Assembly: GCF_025822605.1 (NCBI RefSeq)
Contig: NZ_JACKTY010000004.1
Location: 1-64,000, forward strand
Reading direction: 5' to 3'
Source: Mycolicibacterium komossense
GTDB taxonomy: Bacteria > Actinomycetota > Actinomycetes > Mycobacteriales > Mycobacteriaceae
DNA length: 64,000 nucleotides
Positions 7,430 through 15,553 of the stretch are shown here, one piece after another; positions within the stretch are counted from its first letter, which is position 1, and the number at the start of each line of letters is the position of its first letter. The notes under the pieces are model-generated. The model was not told where the DNA came from and made no database searches. It saw only the letters and a list, made by a program, of their open reading frames with translations. The translations under genes and the position numbers were made by a program.

Positions 7430-7470
7430 GGTTGCAATCGTATCTCCACTTGCTGATCCAGCATCATCCC
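7430..7470. other. Right attachment junction (attR) of the element
   Basis: Reading the minus strand from 7545, a host coding sequence matches the HhH-GPD repair protein as far as GMMLDQQV (codon 33, ending at 7447). It then changes to unrelated residues and stops at 7381 inside the integrase gene. The host-phage crossover must therefore lie close to 7447-7460. Serine integrase sites are about 40-50 bases with a 2-base core; the exact core cannot be set without the left junction or an uninterrupted relative. Confidence 0.6.
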
Positions 7471-7545
7471 CACCAACAGAGCAAACGGATTGGCCGCGAG
7501 CAGCGCATCGGCCGCGGGATCCTGCACAAGCTGCAGCTTCGACAT
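7447..7545 (-). pseudogene. 5' fragment of HhH-GPD base-excision DNA repair gene, split by integration
   Basis: From the ATG at 7545 the minus strand encodes MSKLQLVQDPAADALLAANP, continuing FALLVGMMLDQQV. As I recall, this is the N-terminus of a conserved mycobacterial HhH-GPD-type DNA repair protein of about 190 residues, which continues with P-M-E-x-A-F-x-G-P. Here homology ends after residue 33 and the frame runs out of the family into the integrase start, stopping at 7381. The rest of the gene should lie at the left end of the element outside this window. The break probably inactivates the protein unless the element excises. Confidence 0.72.
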
Positions 7546-7682
7546 CCGGTCAGTCTAAGACGCCCCGACTCATCCATTCGGGCCCGAGTCCGGTCAATTC
7601 GGGAGTCTGCGCGCCGGGGGGTGTGCGATCGTAAAGGCCGATAACCGGTGGTCGCCGGCGGATAAGCCCTGAGGAGACGGAC

Positions 7683-7979
7683 ATGAGACGGGTCATCGCA
7701 CCTCTTGTCGGGGCGGCCGTCACCGCCATTGCCTTGGCAAGCTCAGCCCAAGCGATCCCCGACCAGGGCACACCGGCCTTCGACGAATACCTCCAAGGCC
7801 TGCAACGCAACGGCTACAACCTCAATCCGGATACTGCGTGGCGGGTTGCCCATCAGGCATGCATCGGTGGCCTCCCGGGATACATCGGTTTGGAACTGGC
7901 CGCACAAGGGGTGATCGGCCCGGGCGCGCAAGATCGCGTGATGGACGTGGCCAGAAAGTACGCCTGCCCGGTTCAGTAG
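7683..7979 (+). CDS. DUF732 secreted protein
   Basis: A 98-residue protein with a signal peptide (RRVIAPLVGAAVTAIALASSAQA, cleavage after residue 24 or so) and a mature domain with two cysteines (in HQACIG and KYACPVQ) that probably form a disulfide. Pattern and size fit DUF732, a mycobacterial family of small exported proteins with no known function. GAGGAG precedes the ATG. It is divergent from the broken HhH-GPD gene; the 137-base gap should hold both promoters. Confidence 0.85.
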   Translation: MRRVIAPLVGAAVTAIALASSAQAIPDQGTPAFDEYLQGLQRNGYNLNPDTAWRVAHQACIGGLPGYIGLELAAQGVIGPGAQDRVMDVARKYACPVQ

Positions 7980-8015
7980 CCGACACCTCGTCATCGCGAG
8001 GCTAGATTCACCTCC

Positions 8016-9206
8016 ATGTCCGGCGAGTTCGCGTTCGCGTTGGCCGCAGCGCTGCTCCTCGTCGCCGCAGCGGCAGCCGTGATCGTGGTGCGCACCCGCC
8101 GCGTCGTCGCCACCCCGACCGAGCGCGCGGTGCACGCCACCTTGCACACCGCCTCGCTCGCCGCCCGCGCCCTGCGCAAGGGACTGGACGCCGACTCCGC
8201 TGCCGCGGCGATCCCCTATCTGCGTGATCTCACCGGCACCGAGGGCGTCGCCCTCTACGACGGCGACGCGCACCTGCTCGCGCACGAGCCGCCCGCCGAT
8301 CCGATGTGGACACCAACGTTGTTGACGCGCTGTCAGCGGGCGGCGCAAGTGTCGATCGCCGGCCAGCGACGGGTACTGGCCGGCGGCGAGGAGCCCGCGG
8401 TGGTCGCCCAACCACTACTGCCCGACGACAGCAGTGTCGACGGCGTGCTGGTCATCGTCACCGACACCACACCGGGCCCCGGCATGCTCGGCGCGGTCGG
8501 CGAAGTCGCGCGGTACGCGACCAGCCAGCTCGAGCTCGCCGAACTCGACGCGTCACGGGCCCGGCTCGACCGTGCCGAGGTTCTGGCGCTGCGGGCCCAG
8601 ATCAGCCCGCATTTCGTCTACAACGCACTGAACACCATCGCGTCCTTCGTCCGAACCGATCCGGACCGGGCCCGTGAGCTGATCCTCGACTTCGCCGACT
8701 TCACCCGATACTCCTTCCGGGCGGCCGGCCCCTACACACTGCTGGCCGACGAACTGCGCAACATCGATCGCTACGTCACGCTGGAGCGCGCCCGGTTCGG
8801 CGCGGCACTGGACGTCAAGCTGCAGGTCGCCCCGGAAGTGCTCAACGTCGTCGTCCCCTTCCTGGCCCTGCAACCGTTGGTGGAGAACGCCGTTCGGCAC
8901 GGCCTGGCCGGTCGCGCCGGCGGCATGATCACCGTGATCGCCCGCGACGAGGGCGCCGACTGTGTCATCACCGTCGAGGACGACGGCGTCGGGATGGATC
9001 CGGAGGTCCTGCAATCGGCGCACGCCGACGCGCTCGGCACCGACCCGAACGGCGACCAGACGGCCCACGTCGGGCTGACCAATGTCGACCATCGGCTGCG
9101 CGCCGCATTCGGCAACGATTACGGTCTGGTGGTCGAGACGTCCCTCGGGGCGGGCACGAAGGTGATCATGCGGGTGCCCAAATTCCGTCCCGGTGTCCAT
9201 GTCTAG
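8016..9206 (+). CDS. LytS-type sensor histidine kinase
   Basis: A 396-residue kinase. One membrane helix (about 5-24) is followed by a GAF-like sensing region (about 45-165), then a His_kinase domain with QISPHFVYNALNTI (H199 is the phosphorylated histidine) and a HATPase_c domain with N (LVENAVRHGL), G1 (EDDGVGMD) and a G2-like segment (VGLTNVDHRL). It pairs with the LytTR regulator 21 bases downstream. The LytS 5-TM receptor is replaced by one helix and the GAF-like domain, so the signal is probably cytoplasmic. The genes that follow point to control of acetate or other carboxylate uptake. Confidence 0.9.
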   Translation: MSGEFAFALAAALLLVAAAAAVIVVRTRRVVATPTERAVHATLHTASLAARALRKGLDADSAAAAIPYLRDLTGTEGVALYDGDAHLLAHEPPADPMWTPTLLTRCQRAAQVSIAGQRRVLAGGEEPAVVAQPLLPDDSSVDGVLVIVTDTTPGPGMLGAVGEVARYATSQLELAELDASRARLDRAEVLALRAQISPHFVYNALNTIASFVRTDPDRARELILDFADFTRYSFRAAGPYTLLADELRNIDRYVTLERARFGAALDVKLQVAPEVLNVVVPFLALQPLVENAVRHGLAGRAGGMITVIARDEGADCVITVEDDGVGMDPEVLQSAHADALGTDPNGDQTAHVGLTNVDHRLRAAFGNDYGLVVETSLGAGTKVIMRVPKFRPGVHV

Positions 9207-9227
9207 CGCAATCGGAGGTCACCGCAC

Positions 9228-10007
9228 GTGACCCGGCTACTCGACGTGCTCGCCGTCGATGACGAACGTCCCGCGCTCGATGAATTGACCTACCTCCTAG
9301 ACGAACACCCTTGTGTGGGCAGGGTGCACGGCGTCGGTGACGCGAACTCGGCCCTACGGGAACTGACCGAACGCCGTCATGACGCGATCTTCCTCGACAT
9401 CAATATGCCCGGCCTGTCCGGCCTCGAACTCGCCGCGGTGCTGGCCAACTTCTCCCAGCCGCCCGCGGTGGTTTTCGTGACCGCGCACGAGGACAAGGCC
9501 GTCGCTGCCTTCGATGTCGGCGCGACGGACTATCTACTGAAACCGCTTCGCGCACAGCGCCTCGACGAGGCGGTCCGCCGCGTGCTCGCCGCGCGCACAG
9601 CCGAGCCGGCGGCCGCGGACGGCGGTGACGAAGTGCTGCCCGTCGAGCTCGGTGGCGTCACCCATCTGGTCCGCAGGGACAGCATCGGCTGGGTGGAAGC
9701 CGACGGCGATTACGCCCGGCTGCACGCGTCATCGGGTTCACATCTGGTCCGGATCCCGTTGTCGTCACTCGAAAGCCGCTGGCGCAACCACGGTTTCCAG
9801 CGCGTGCATCGATCGTATCTGGTTGCTCTGCATCATGTTTCGGGACTACGCAGTACCGACGGCGGCGTACTGGTCCGGGTCAAGGTCAACGGCGAATCCC
9901 CTGCCGTCGAGCTGCCCGTCAGCCGCCGCCAGACCCGGGAACTGCGGGACCGGCTGGTGCGGGAGCCGATGCGCAATTATCGCCCGGGCGCCAATGACCA
10001 ATCCTGA
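9228..10007 (+). CDS. LytTR-family response regulator
   Basis: A 259-residue regulator with a GTG start. The receiver domain (about 5-120) has D11/D12, the phosphoacceptor D57 in FLDINMPG, and the conserved lysine in LLKPLRAQRL. The LytTR DNA-binding domain (about 140-245) contains SIGWVEADGDYARLHA and FQRVHRSYLVALHHV. It is co-transcribed with the kinase and overlaps the next gene by 14 bases. LytTR regulators bind two direct repeats; I saw no unambiguous copies upstream of the symporter genes. Confidence 0.92.
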   Translation: MTRLLDVLAVDDERPALDELTYLLDEHPCVGRVHGVGDANSALRELTERRHDAIFLDINMPGLSGLELAAVLANFSQPPAVVFVTAHEDKAVAAFDVGATDYLLKPLRAQRLDEAVRRVLAARTAEPAAADGGDEVLPVELGGVTHLVRRDSIGWVEADGDYARLHASSGSHLVRIPLSSLESRWRNHGFQRVHRSYLVALHHVSGLRSTDGGVLVRVKVNGESPAVELPVSRRQTRELRDRLVREPMRNYRPGANDQS

Positions 10008-10389
10008 ACCCACTCCGCGCAAACGGGTGGTGCTCGCGCACCGCCGGGGCGCGCGCATGGTCCGGACCCGCGTCGAGCTCCAGGAGCAGACCGAGGTCGG
10101 TGACGCGCTGGTGCGCGGCCTGGTCCGAGCGCAGCTCGGTCTCGCCCTACGCCTGGCCACGGTGGTGCTGTGCATCATCGGGGCGATTCCGCTACTCGGA
10201 AACGCTTTTCCCGCCTTGGAGGCGCTGACGCTATTCGGCGTCAAGGTGAACTGGCTGATTCTGAGCGTCCTGCTCTATGCCCTGCTCTTTGGCGTCGGCC
10301 GACTGTTCGTCCGACTGGCCGAGCAGGGTGAGCGCGATTTCATCGGCATCGTGAACGACGGTCTCGCCGACAACGCCGACGAACCATGA
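9994..10389 (+). CDS. Small membrane protein of the symporter operon
   Basis: A 131-residue protein with a basic cytoplasmic N-terminus (PRKRVVLAHRRGARMVRTR) and two membrane helices (about 50-70 and 82-102). The ATG at 9994 overlaps the regulator's stop and the end overlaps the next start (ATGA). Position and size match the DUF485-like partner proteins found before acetate-type symporters, although the sequence is diverged. Probably an accessory subunit of the following symporter. Confidence 0.65.
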   Translation: MTNPEPTPRKRVVLAHRRGARMVRTRVELQEQTEVGDALVRGLVRAQLGLALRLATVVLCIIGAIPLLGNAFPALEALTLFGVKVNWLILSVLLYALLFGVGRLFVRLAEQGERDFIGIVNDGLADNADEP

Positions 10390-12116
10390 CCGCTCTGACA
10401 GCTTCCGCGCTGCTGTTGGCGGCGTTGGCGACGGTGCTCGTCGGCGCATACGGCGGCCGACTGTCGCGGACCACCTCCGATTTCCTGGTGGCCTCGCGCA
10501 CCGTCGGCCCGCGGTGGAACGCCGCCGCAATATCCGGTGAATATCTCTCCGCCGCCTCGTTTCTCGGTGTCGCCGGGTTGGTCGCCAAATATGGTGCCGA
10601 CGCACTCTGGTACCCGGTCGGATTCACCGCCGGGTATCTCGGCTTGCTGTTGTTCGTTTCCGCGCCGCTGCGCCGCTCAGGCGCCTACACAGTGCCGGAT
10701 TTCGCCGAGTTCCGGCTGGGCTCGCCGCGGGTACGGACGGTGAGCATGCTCGTGGTCGTGGTGATCTGCGTGCTCTACCTGGTCCCGCAGTATCAAGGAG
10801 CCGGGCTCACCCTGAAAATCCTTCTCGGCGTGCCCGTCTGGATCGGACCAGTGGCCGTCGCTGCCATCGTGATCGCCAACGTCGTCGGTGGCGGCATGCG
10901 CTCGATCACCTTCGTGCAGGCGTTTCAGTACTGGCTCAAACTGACGGCCATCGCGGTCCCGGCGCTGGCACTGTCGGTGCTGTTCCTGACCGACCGCACC
11001 GACCTCGGTGGCCCGCTGCCGCCGGCCGTGCAGCAACAGACCACCGTCTCCGTCGAAACCGATGTGGTGGTCCAGGTCCCGCGACCGGCGGGGATCTCCG
11101 TCACGGGAACTCTGGATGGGCACCACCTCGACGACGCCACCATTCCCGGGCCCGGCCAGTACACCCTGGGCCGGGGCACCACGCTGACCTTGGCCGCCGG
11201 CGCCAGCACCCCGGTGGTGGCGGGCACTCCGGCCAACAGCGACCAGTGGCTCGCCTCCGGTGGTGGTCTGGGCGGGGGTCACCCGCTCTACCAAGTACTT
11301 TCGATCATCATCGCGACATTCCTCGGCACCATGGGCCTGCCGCACGTGCTGGTCAGGTTCTATACCAACCCCGACGGCAGGGCCGCCCGGCGCACGGCCC
11401 TGGCCGTGATCGCCCTACTGTCGCTGTTCTATCTGTTCCCCACTTTGCTCGGCGTGTTCGCCCGCCTCTACGTACCGCAGCTGCTCATCACCGGGACCGC
11501 CGATGCCGCGGTGCTGCTGCTGCCGAGCGCGGCACTCGGTGGTTGGCTCGGCGCCGGGCTGGCCGCGCTGGTGGCGGCCGGCGCCATCGCGGCGTTCCTG
11601 GCCACCTCGTCGGGTCTGCTCGTCAGCATCGCCGGCGCGCTGGCCACCGACGTGCTGCGCGGAGGGGTCCGCGACTTCCGGCTGGCGGCGCTCGTCGGCG
11701 GGGTGGTCCCGATCCCGCTCGCCCTGGCGGCGTCGTCGATCGAACTGTCCCGCAGCGTCGGTCTGGTCTTCGCGGTCGCGGCCTCCACGCTGTGTCCACT
11801 GCTGGTGCTCGGCATCTGGTGGCGACGGCTGACCAGCGTCGGCGCCATCTGCGGACTGGCCGTGGGCGGCGTCCTATCGGGAACGGCAACCACGCTGGCC
11901 GTCACCGGCGGTATCGACGACGGACTGCTCGGCGGCTGGCCGGCCGCGTTGATCGGCTATCCGGCCGCGGTCACCGTGCCCTTGGCGTTCCTGACGATGG
12001 TGGTCGCCAGCCGGCTGACGGGATCGACCGCACCCCCGGATGTGGCCCGCATTTTCGCCAGGATGCACGTGCCCGAACGGCTGGGGATGGGCGTCGAACG
12101 CCTGCCCCGCGACTGA
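10386..12116 (+). CDS. Sodium/solute symporter, acetate-permease type, with large extracytoplasmic insertion
   Basis: A 576-residue SSS-family transporter with about 13 membrane helices. Family marks include EYLSAASFLGVAGLVAKYGADALWY near the N-terminus and GTMGLPHVLVRFYTNPDGRAARRT in the middle, as in ActP-type carboxylate symporters. A hydrophilic, probably beta-rich insertion of about 80 residues (about 210-300, VQQQTTVSVETDVVVQ to NSDQWLASGGG) lies between two helices and is absent from the paralogue downstream. The start overlaps the preceding gene and the unit is led by the LytS/LytTR pair, so the substrate probably acts as signal. Confidence 0.85.
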   Translation: MTALTASALLLAALATVLVGAYGGRLSRTTSDFLVASRTVGPRWNAAAISGEYLSAASFLGVAGLVAKYGADALWYPVGFTAGYLGLLLFVSAPLRRSGAYTVPDFAEFRLGSPRVRTVSMLVVVVICVLYLVPQYQGAGLTLKILLGVPVWIGPVAVAAIVIANVVGGGMRSITFVQAFQYWLKLTAIAVPALALSVLFLTDRTDLGGPLPPAVQQQTTVSVETDVVVQVPRPAGISVTGTLDGHHLDDATIPGPGQYTLGRGTTLTLAAGASTPVVAGTPANSDQWLASGGGLGGGHPLYQVLSIIIATFLGTMGLPHVLVRFYTNPDGRAARRTALAVIALLSLFYLFPTLLGVFARLYVPQLLITGTADAAVLLLPSAALGGWLGAGLAALVAAGAIAAFLATSSGLLVSIAGALATDVLRGGVRDFRLAALVGGVVPIPLALAASSIELSRSVGLVFAVAASTLCPLLVLGIWWRRLTSVGAICGLAVGGVLSGTATTLAVTGGIDDGLLGGWPAALIGYPAAVTVPLAFLTMVVASRLTGSTAPPDVARIFARMHVPERLGMGVERLPRD

Positions 12117-12192
12117 CCGCTCATCGCCGGCCACACACCGTTTGCCGCAGGGCTCTGGGCTTCCGCGGGCCACCCTGCCAAAGTCCTGTGAA

Positions 12193-12208
12193 TGTGATCT
12201 CGGTCTCA
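12193..12208 (+). promoter_or_regulatory. Candidate CRP-type operator
   Basis: TGTGATCTCGGTCTCA matches the cAMP-receptor-protein consensus TGTGA-N6-TCACA with a single mismatch. It lies 47 bases before the DUF485 start. CRP proteins control acetate and carbon genes in mycobacteria, so control of the DUF485-actP pair is plausible, but a one-mismatch site by sight is only suggestive. Confidence 0.35.
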
Positions 12209-12255
12209 ATATGCTCGTGCGCACACGCAGTTCACATCGAGGTCAGGAGCATCCG

Positions 12256-12597
12256 GTGTCCACCACCGATCTGCCGTCCGCCCCCACCGGGGAGCAGTTC
12301 ATCGCCGCCCAGGCCAGCCCGGAATTCCAGGAACTCCGGAGTCGCCTACGCCGCTTCGTCTTTCCGATGACGGCCTTCTTCCTCATCTGGTATGCCACCT
12401 ACGTCGTCCTCGGCGCCTTCGCCCACGACTTCATGGCCACTCCCGTGTTCGGCAACGTCAACGTCGGTCTGCTGATCGGGCTGGGCCAGTTCCTGACCAC
12501 CTTCATCATCACCGGTCTCTACGTCCGGTTCGCCAACCGTGAACTCGACCCACGGGCGGCCGCCATCCGCACCGAGCTGGAAGGGGGATCCCAGTGA
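12256..12597 (+). CDS. DUF485 membrane protein, partner of acetate symporter
   Basis: A 113-residue protein with two membrane helices (about 38-60 and 76-96) around the DUF485 core: F.ELR.RLRRFVFPMTAFFLIWYATYVVLGAFA and VNVGLLIGLGQFLTTFIITGLYVRFAN. The GTG at 12256 follows CAGGAGC; no membrane protein of this family uses the longer frame. The stop overlaps the GTG of the symporter gene, the usual yjcH-actP arrangement. It should be a small accessory subunit of the permease. Confidence 0.9.
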   Translation: MSTTDLPSAPTGEQFIAAQASPEFQELRSRLRRFVFPMTAFFLIWYATYVVLGAFAHDFMATPVFGNVNVGLLIGLGQFLTTFIITGLYVRFANRELDPRAAAIRTELEGGSQ

Positions 12598-14231
12598 CCA
12601 CCACGCTTCTCGCCGCCGAAACCGTCGGCAATCCCGTCGCCAATATCGGCATCTTCGCCGCCTTCGTCGTCGTGACGATGATCGTGGTCGTCAAGGCCAG
12701 CAAGCGCAACGCCACGGCCGACGAATTCTTCACCGGCGGAAGATCTTTCACCGGACCGCAGAACGGCATCGCGATCGCCGGTGACTACCTGTCAGCAGCG
12801 AGCTTCCTCGGCATCGCCGGTGCCATCGCGGTCTACGGCTACGACGGCTTCCTCTACTCCATCGGGTTCCTGGTGGCCTGGCTGGTGGCGCTGCTGCTGG
12901 TCGCCGAATTGTTGCGCAACACCGGCAGATTCACGATGGCCGACGTGCTGAGCTTCCGCCTGCGGCAGCGCCCGGTCCGGATGGCGGCGGCCACCTCGAC
13001 GCTGACGGTCTCGTTGTTCTATCTGCTGGCGCAGATGGCCGGTGCCGGCGGCCTGGTCGCACTGTTGCTCGACGTCAAGAGCCGTGGCGGGCAGTCTCTG
13101 GTGATCGCCGTCGTCGGCATCCTGATGATCGTCTACGTGCTGGTCGGCGGGATGAAAGGCACCACATGGGTGCAGATCATCAAGGCGTGTCTGCTGATCG
13201 CCGGCGCCGGCCTGATGACCGTGATGGTGCTGGCCAAATTCGGGCTGAATTTCTCCGACATCCTTGGCTCCGCCCAGACCGCGGTGTCCGAAGCCACCAC
13301 CAAGGGTGTCGCCGGCCGCGACGTCCTGGCGCCCGGCGCCCAGTACGGCGGTTCGACGACGTCGCAGATCAACTTCATCTCACTGGCGCTGGCGCTGGTG
13401 CTGGGCACCGCCGGTCTGCCGCATGTGCTGATGCGGTTCTACACCGTGCCCACCGCCAAAGAGGCCCGGCGATCGGTGGTCTGGGCGATCGCCCTGATCG
13501 GCGCCTTCTATCTGTTCACCCTGGTACTCGGCTACGGCGCGGCAGCCTTGGTCGGCCCCGACCGAATCCTGGCCGCGGCAGGCGGGGTCAACTCGGCCGC
13601 ACCGCTGCTGGCCTTCGAACTCGGCGGGGTCATCTTGCTCGGCGTCATCTCGGCGGTCGCCTTCGCGACGATCCTCGCGGTGGTCGCCGGCCTGACCATC
13701 ACCGCGTCGGCCTCGTTCGCGCATGACATCTACGCGAATCTGGTGCGCCACGGGGATAGGAAAGTGACCGAGCAGGAACAGGTGCGGGTCTCACGGATCA
13801 CCGCCGTGGTGCTCGGTGTGCTCGCCATCGGTCTCGGCATCCTGGCCAACGGCCAGAACGTGGCGTTCCTGGTGGCCTTGGCGTTCGCGATCGCCGCCGC
13901 GGCCAACCTGCCGACCATCATCTTCTCGCTGTACTGGGCCCGGTTCAACACCCGCGGTGCGCTGTGGAGCATGTACGGCGGGCTGATCTCAACCCTGGTG
14001 CTGATCGTCTTCTCCCCCGCCGTGTCCGGCGCGAAAACGGCGATGATCCCCAGCGTCGACTTCGCCTGGTTCCCGCTGGCCAACCCCGGCATCGTCTCGA
14101 TTCCGCTGGCCTTCATCCTCGGAGTCGTCGGCACGCTGGCCTCCTCGGAGCGTGGCGACCCGGCCATCAACGCCGAGATGGAAGTCCGCTCGCTGACCGG
14201 CGTCGGCGCCGAAAAGGCCGTCAACCACTAA
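12594..14231 (+). CDS. actP: Cation/acetate symporter ActP
   Basis: A 545-residue SSS-family symporter with about 13 membrane helices. Typical motifs are GGRSFTGPQNGIAIAGDYLSAASFLGIAGAIA (about 45-75), TAGLPHVLMRFYTVPTAKEARRS (about 265-290) and a C-terminal half with LAFAIAAAANLPTIIFSLYW. ActP takes up acetate, pyruvate or propionate with sodium or protons. It overlaps the DUF485 gene by four bases. A second, less typical symporter lies just upstream, so the locus encodes two related carboxylate permeases. Confidence 0.92.
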   Translation: MTTTLLAAETVGNPVANIGIFAAFVVVTMIVVVKASKRNATADEFFTGGRSFTGPQNGIAIAGDYLSAASFLGIAGAIAVYGYDGFLYSIGFLVAWLVALLLVAELLRNTGRFTMADVLSFRLRQRPVRMAAATSTLTVSLFYLLAQMAGAGGLVALLLDVKSRGGQSLVIAVVGILMIVYVLVGGMKGTTWVQIIKACLLIAGAGLMTVMVLAKFGLNFSDILGSAQTAVSEATTKGVAGRDVLAPGAQYGGSTTSQINFISLALALVLGTAGLPHVLMRFYTVPTAKEARRSVVWAIALIGAFYLFTLVLGYGAAALVGPDRILAAAGGVNSAAPLLAFELGGVILLGVISAVAFATILAVVAGLTITASASFAHDIYANLVRHGDRKVTEQEQVRVSRITAVVLGVLAIGLGILANGQNVAFLVALAFAIAAAANLPTIIFSLYWARFNTRGALWSMYGGLISTLVLIVFSPAVSGAKTAMIPSVDFAWFPLANPGIVSIPLAFILGVVGTLASSERGDPAINAEMEVRSLTGVGAEKAVNH

Positions 14232-14271
14232 GCCGGGAAGGGGTAGCCCTGCCGCGACGTTGCGGGGTTAC

Positions 14272-15480
14272 ATGACGCAGACTCGGACGGTGACACCGCC
14301 GACCAACACCGCGCGAAGGCGCTATGGATTCGCCCTCCTGACCTACGCTTTCGCTGCGGTGATGATCGGCACCACCCTGCCGACACCGATGTACGCGCTC
14401 TACGCGGACCGCATGCATTTCGCGGTGTTCACCACCACGGTCATCTTCGCGACCTACGCCGTCGGTGTGCTCTTCGCGTTGCTCGCATTCGGCCGCTGGT
14501 CCGATGCGGTGGGCAGGCGGCCGATGCTGCTGGCCGGGGTGGTGGCCGCGCTGATCAGTGCAGTGCTCTTTCTGGTGGCGCACACGGTGCCCGAATTGCT
14601 GGTCGCCCGGGTGCTCTCGGGGCTGTCGGCGGGGCTGTTCACGGGCACGGCCACGGCGGCGGTCATCGAGGCCGCGCCGGAGAGCTGGAAGTCCAGAGCC
14701 GCCGCGGTGGCGACAGTCGCCAATATCGGCGGACTCGGGCTGGGCCCGCTGGTCGCCGGCATCCTGGTGCAGTACGCACCGGCACCGCTGGCGCTGAGCT
14801 TCATCGTCCACATCGTGTTGATGGTGTTGGCCGGCGGCGCCGTGTTGTTCTCCGCCGAGACCTCCGAACGCCAAGGCACGATCGGCATCCAGCGGCTGTC
14901 CGTGCCGCCGCAGACCAGGGCGGTGTTCGCCACCGCCGTCACCGCCGCGTTCGCCGGTTTCGCGGTGACAGGCTTGTTCACGGCCGTCGCCCCCTCCTTC
15001 ATCTCCAACGTCATCGGTATCGGCAACCACGCGGTTGCGGGCGCAATCGTCTGCTCGGTGTTCGCCGCCTCGGCGGTGGCGCAGATACTCGGGCTCCGGA
15101 TACCGCCGCCGCGCGCGATCGCGGCCGGTTGTGCGCTGCTCGTGGTCGGGATGCTCATGTTGGCTGTGGCGCTGCATTTTTCGTCGCTGCCCGGTTTGAT
15201 CGCGGCGGCCGTGGTGGCCGGCGTCGGACAGGGCATCAGCTTCGGCCGCGGCCTGGCCGCGATTTCCGATCAGACCCCACCGGAGCGTCGGGCCGAAGTC
15301 AGCTCGACCTACTTTGTCGTCGCCTATATCGCCATCGCGGTACCGGTGATCGGTGAGGGCGTGGCGAGCCAGCATTGGGGTCTGCGGACCGCGGGCGTGA
15401 CGTTCGCGATCGCCGTGGCCGTGCTGTCGGCGGTGTGCCTGGTGGCGGTGCTGATCCAGGAACGTGCCGACAAGATCTAG
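14272..15480 (+). CDS. MFS transporter
   Basis: A 402-residue major facilitator protein with about 12 membrane helices. Motif A is seen as GRWSDAVGRRPMLL after the second helix. The ATG at 14272 has GCGGGG close upstream; a TTG at 14260 is less likely. The arrangement (short N-terminal tail, RIPPPRAIAAG loop near the middle) resembles drug or metabolite exporters. There is no regulator next to it and substrate cannot be inferred. Confidence 0.85.
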   Translation: MTQTRTVTPPTNTARRRYGFALLTYAFAAVMIGTTLPTPMYALYADRMHFAVFTTTVIFATYAVGVLFALLAFGRWSDAVGRRPMLLAGVVAALISAVLFLVAHTVPELLVARVLSGLSAGLFTGTATAAVIEAAPESWKSRAAAVATVANIGGLGLGPLVAGILVQYAPAPLALSFIVHIVLMVLAGGAVLFSAETSERQGTIGIQRLSVPPQTRAVFATAVTAAFAGFAVTGLFTAVAPSFISNVIGIGNHAVAGAIVCSVFAASAVAQILGLRIPPPRAIAAGCALLVVGMLMLAVALHFSSLPGLIAAAVVAGVGQGISFGRGLAAISDQTPPERRAEVSSTYFVVAYIAIAVPVIGEGVASQHWGLRTAGVTFAIAVAVLSAVCLVAVLIQERADKI

Positions 15481-15553
15481 TCCCCACTGCGCTCGCGATA
15501 TTTAGGGACTTCTACTCAGGTGCCCGCGGGCCCCGAGAACCTACGTTGGCCGC

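Larger units (their letters stand above)
1..7449. mobile_element. Right part of an integrated phage-derived element, probably a capsid-forming satellite
   Basis: The segment carries phage head genes on the plus strand (scaffold, major capsid, small terminase-like, connectors; 269-4301) and accessory genes plus a serine integrase on the minus strand (4427-7429). It ends where a host HhH-GPD gene is interrupted at about 7447. In ordinary siphophages the tail genes follow the connectors; here the connectors are followed by convergent accessory genes and then the attachment junction. The left end, which should hold portal, large terminase and the other attachment site, lies outside the window. 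Calling it a satellite is inference; the phage origin is clear. Confidence 0.8.

Noticed and set aside
1..7449. Complete functional prophage
   Set aside because: No tail or lysis genes lie between the head genes and the host junction, and the usual tail position is filled by convergent accessory genes.
11246..12370. 374-codon frame inside the symporter gene
   Set aside because: Arg/Gly-rich shadow of the symporter in another frame, typical of high-GC coding DNA.
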